The notes below the pieces were generated by a model. The model saw only the letters and a list, made by a program, of their open reading frames with translations, did not search any database and was not told the DNA's origin. A program made the translations under genes and the position numbers. Below, one piece after another: positions 8,943 through 9,100 of a stretch of 9,100 nucleotides of DNA; within the stretch, counting starts at the first letter, position 1, and each line of letters begins with the position of its first letter. Where the stretch lies: positions 5,814-14,913 of the forward strand of contig JAANXI010000007.1 of assembly GCA_018263365.1 (NCBI GenBank), written 5' to 3'. The DNA comes from Fidelibacterota bacterium (GTDB lineage: Bacteria; Fidelibacterota; JAANXI01).

Positions 8943-9100
8943 ATTGAAGTGCATAAGGAATAGCATTGGTTTTTTGTGTGGTACTCTGTTCCACAATCGC
9001 AATCTCATTCTCGGTGAGGTCATACAGCGCATACACCAACTGATCGATCTCCCGGTCGGTGGCGGTGATGCGGCGCCGGAGGGCGGTGCGCTCCTGATCC
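8941..9100 (-). CDS. C-terminal end of a probable type IIG / Eco57I-like restriction-methylase (partial)
   Basis: An open frame enters from the right edge and ends at a TAA whose complement is 8941-8943, giving 52 visible residues. It is too short for a usual ORF cut-off but has a recognisable tail: RRRITATDREIDQLVYALYD followed by LTENEIAIVE. This 'TDREIDQLVY.LY.LT..EI.IVE' ending is typical of large Eco57I-type and related N6-adenine DNA methyltransferase/restriction proteins, where it forms the C-terminal helices of the specificity region. Here about 15 residues (QSTTQKTNAIPYALQ) follow the usual end point. The catalytic methylase and nuclease motifs would lie outside the window, so neither activity nor intactness can be judged. 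It lies 56 bases before the S46 start on the same strand, but the functions look unrelated. Reading from base 9099, the frame is set by the downstream motif. Confidence 0.7.
   Translation of the reverse strand, partial: DQERTALRRRITATDREIDQLVYALYDLTENEIAIVEQSTTQKTNAIPYALQ

Overview
This window reads as chromosomal DNA from a Gram-negative bacterium, probably in or near the FCB group (Bacteroidota/Rhodothermota, Calditrichota and relatives). Three things point there: a secreted S46 dipeptidyl-peptidase, a family concentrated in Bacteroidota and some proteobacteria; a lipoprotein M28 aminopeptidase with a PA and a PDZ domain; and a short Ppx/GppA protein of about 310 residues. Base composition looks balanced. 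The phylum is an inference, because the window holds no rRNA or other strong marker.

Layout. Bases 1-5453 (+ strand) hold a tight three-gene hydrolase run: a membrane-embedded M28 peptidase, a membrane-anchored penicillin-acylase-family Ntn hydrolase (4-base ATGA overlap), and an exported M28 lipoprotein with a C-terminal PDZ domain (27-base gap). Bases 5454-5576 are a convergent intergenic spacer. It is built of GTGTTA-type units repeating every 8 bases, arranged as an imperfect inverted repeat. Bases 5577-6512 (- strand) encode a Ppx/GppA-family phosphatase. Bases 6513-6721 are a spacer with three separate palindromic structures. Bases 6722-8884 (- strand) encode an S46 dipeptidyl-peptidase whose specificity residue points to the DPP7 type. 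Bases 8941-9099 (- strand) are the last 52 codons of a gene that continues past the right edge. Its C-terminal motif resembles type IIG / Eco57I-like restriction-methylases.

How the genes may work together. The + strand run would place an acylase and two metallo-aminopeptidases at the cell envelope, and the S46 enzyme would release N-terminal dipeptides in the periplasm. Together this suggests peptide scavenging, or turnover of N-acylated peptides or amino acids. The substrate is not visible in the sequence. Ppx links to polyphosphate or (p)ppGpp metabolism and has no obvious tie to the peptidases. The restriction-like fragment may mark the edge of a defence region to the right.

The coding content is mostly of familiar families. 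The least explained signals are the structured intergenic repeats. I found no tRNA, rRNA, CRISPR array, transposase or clear riboswitch.
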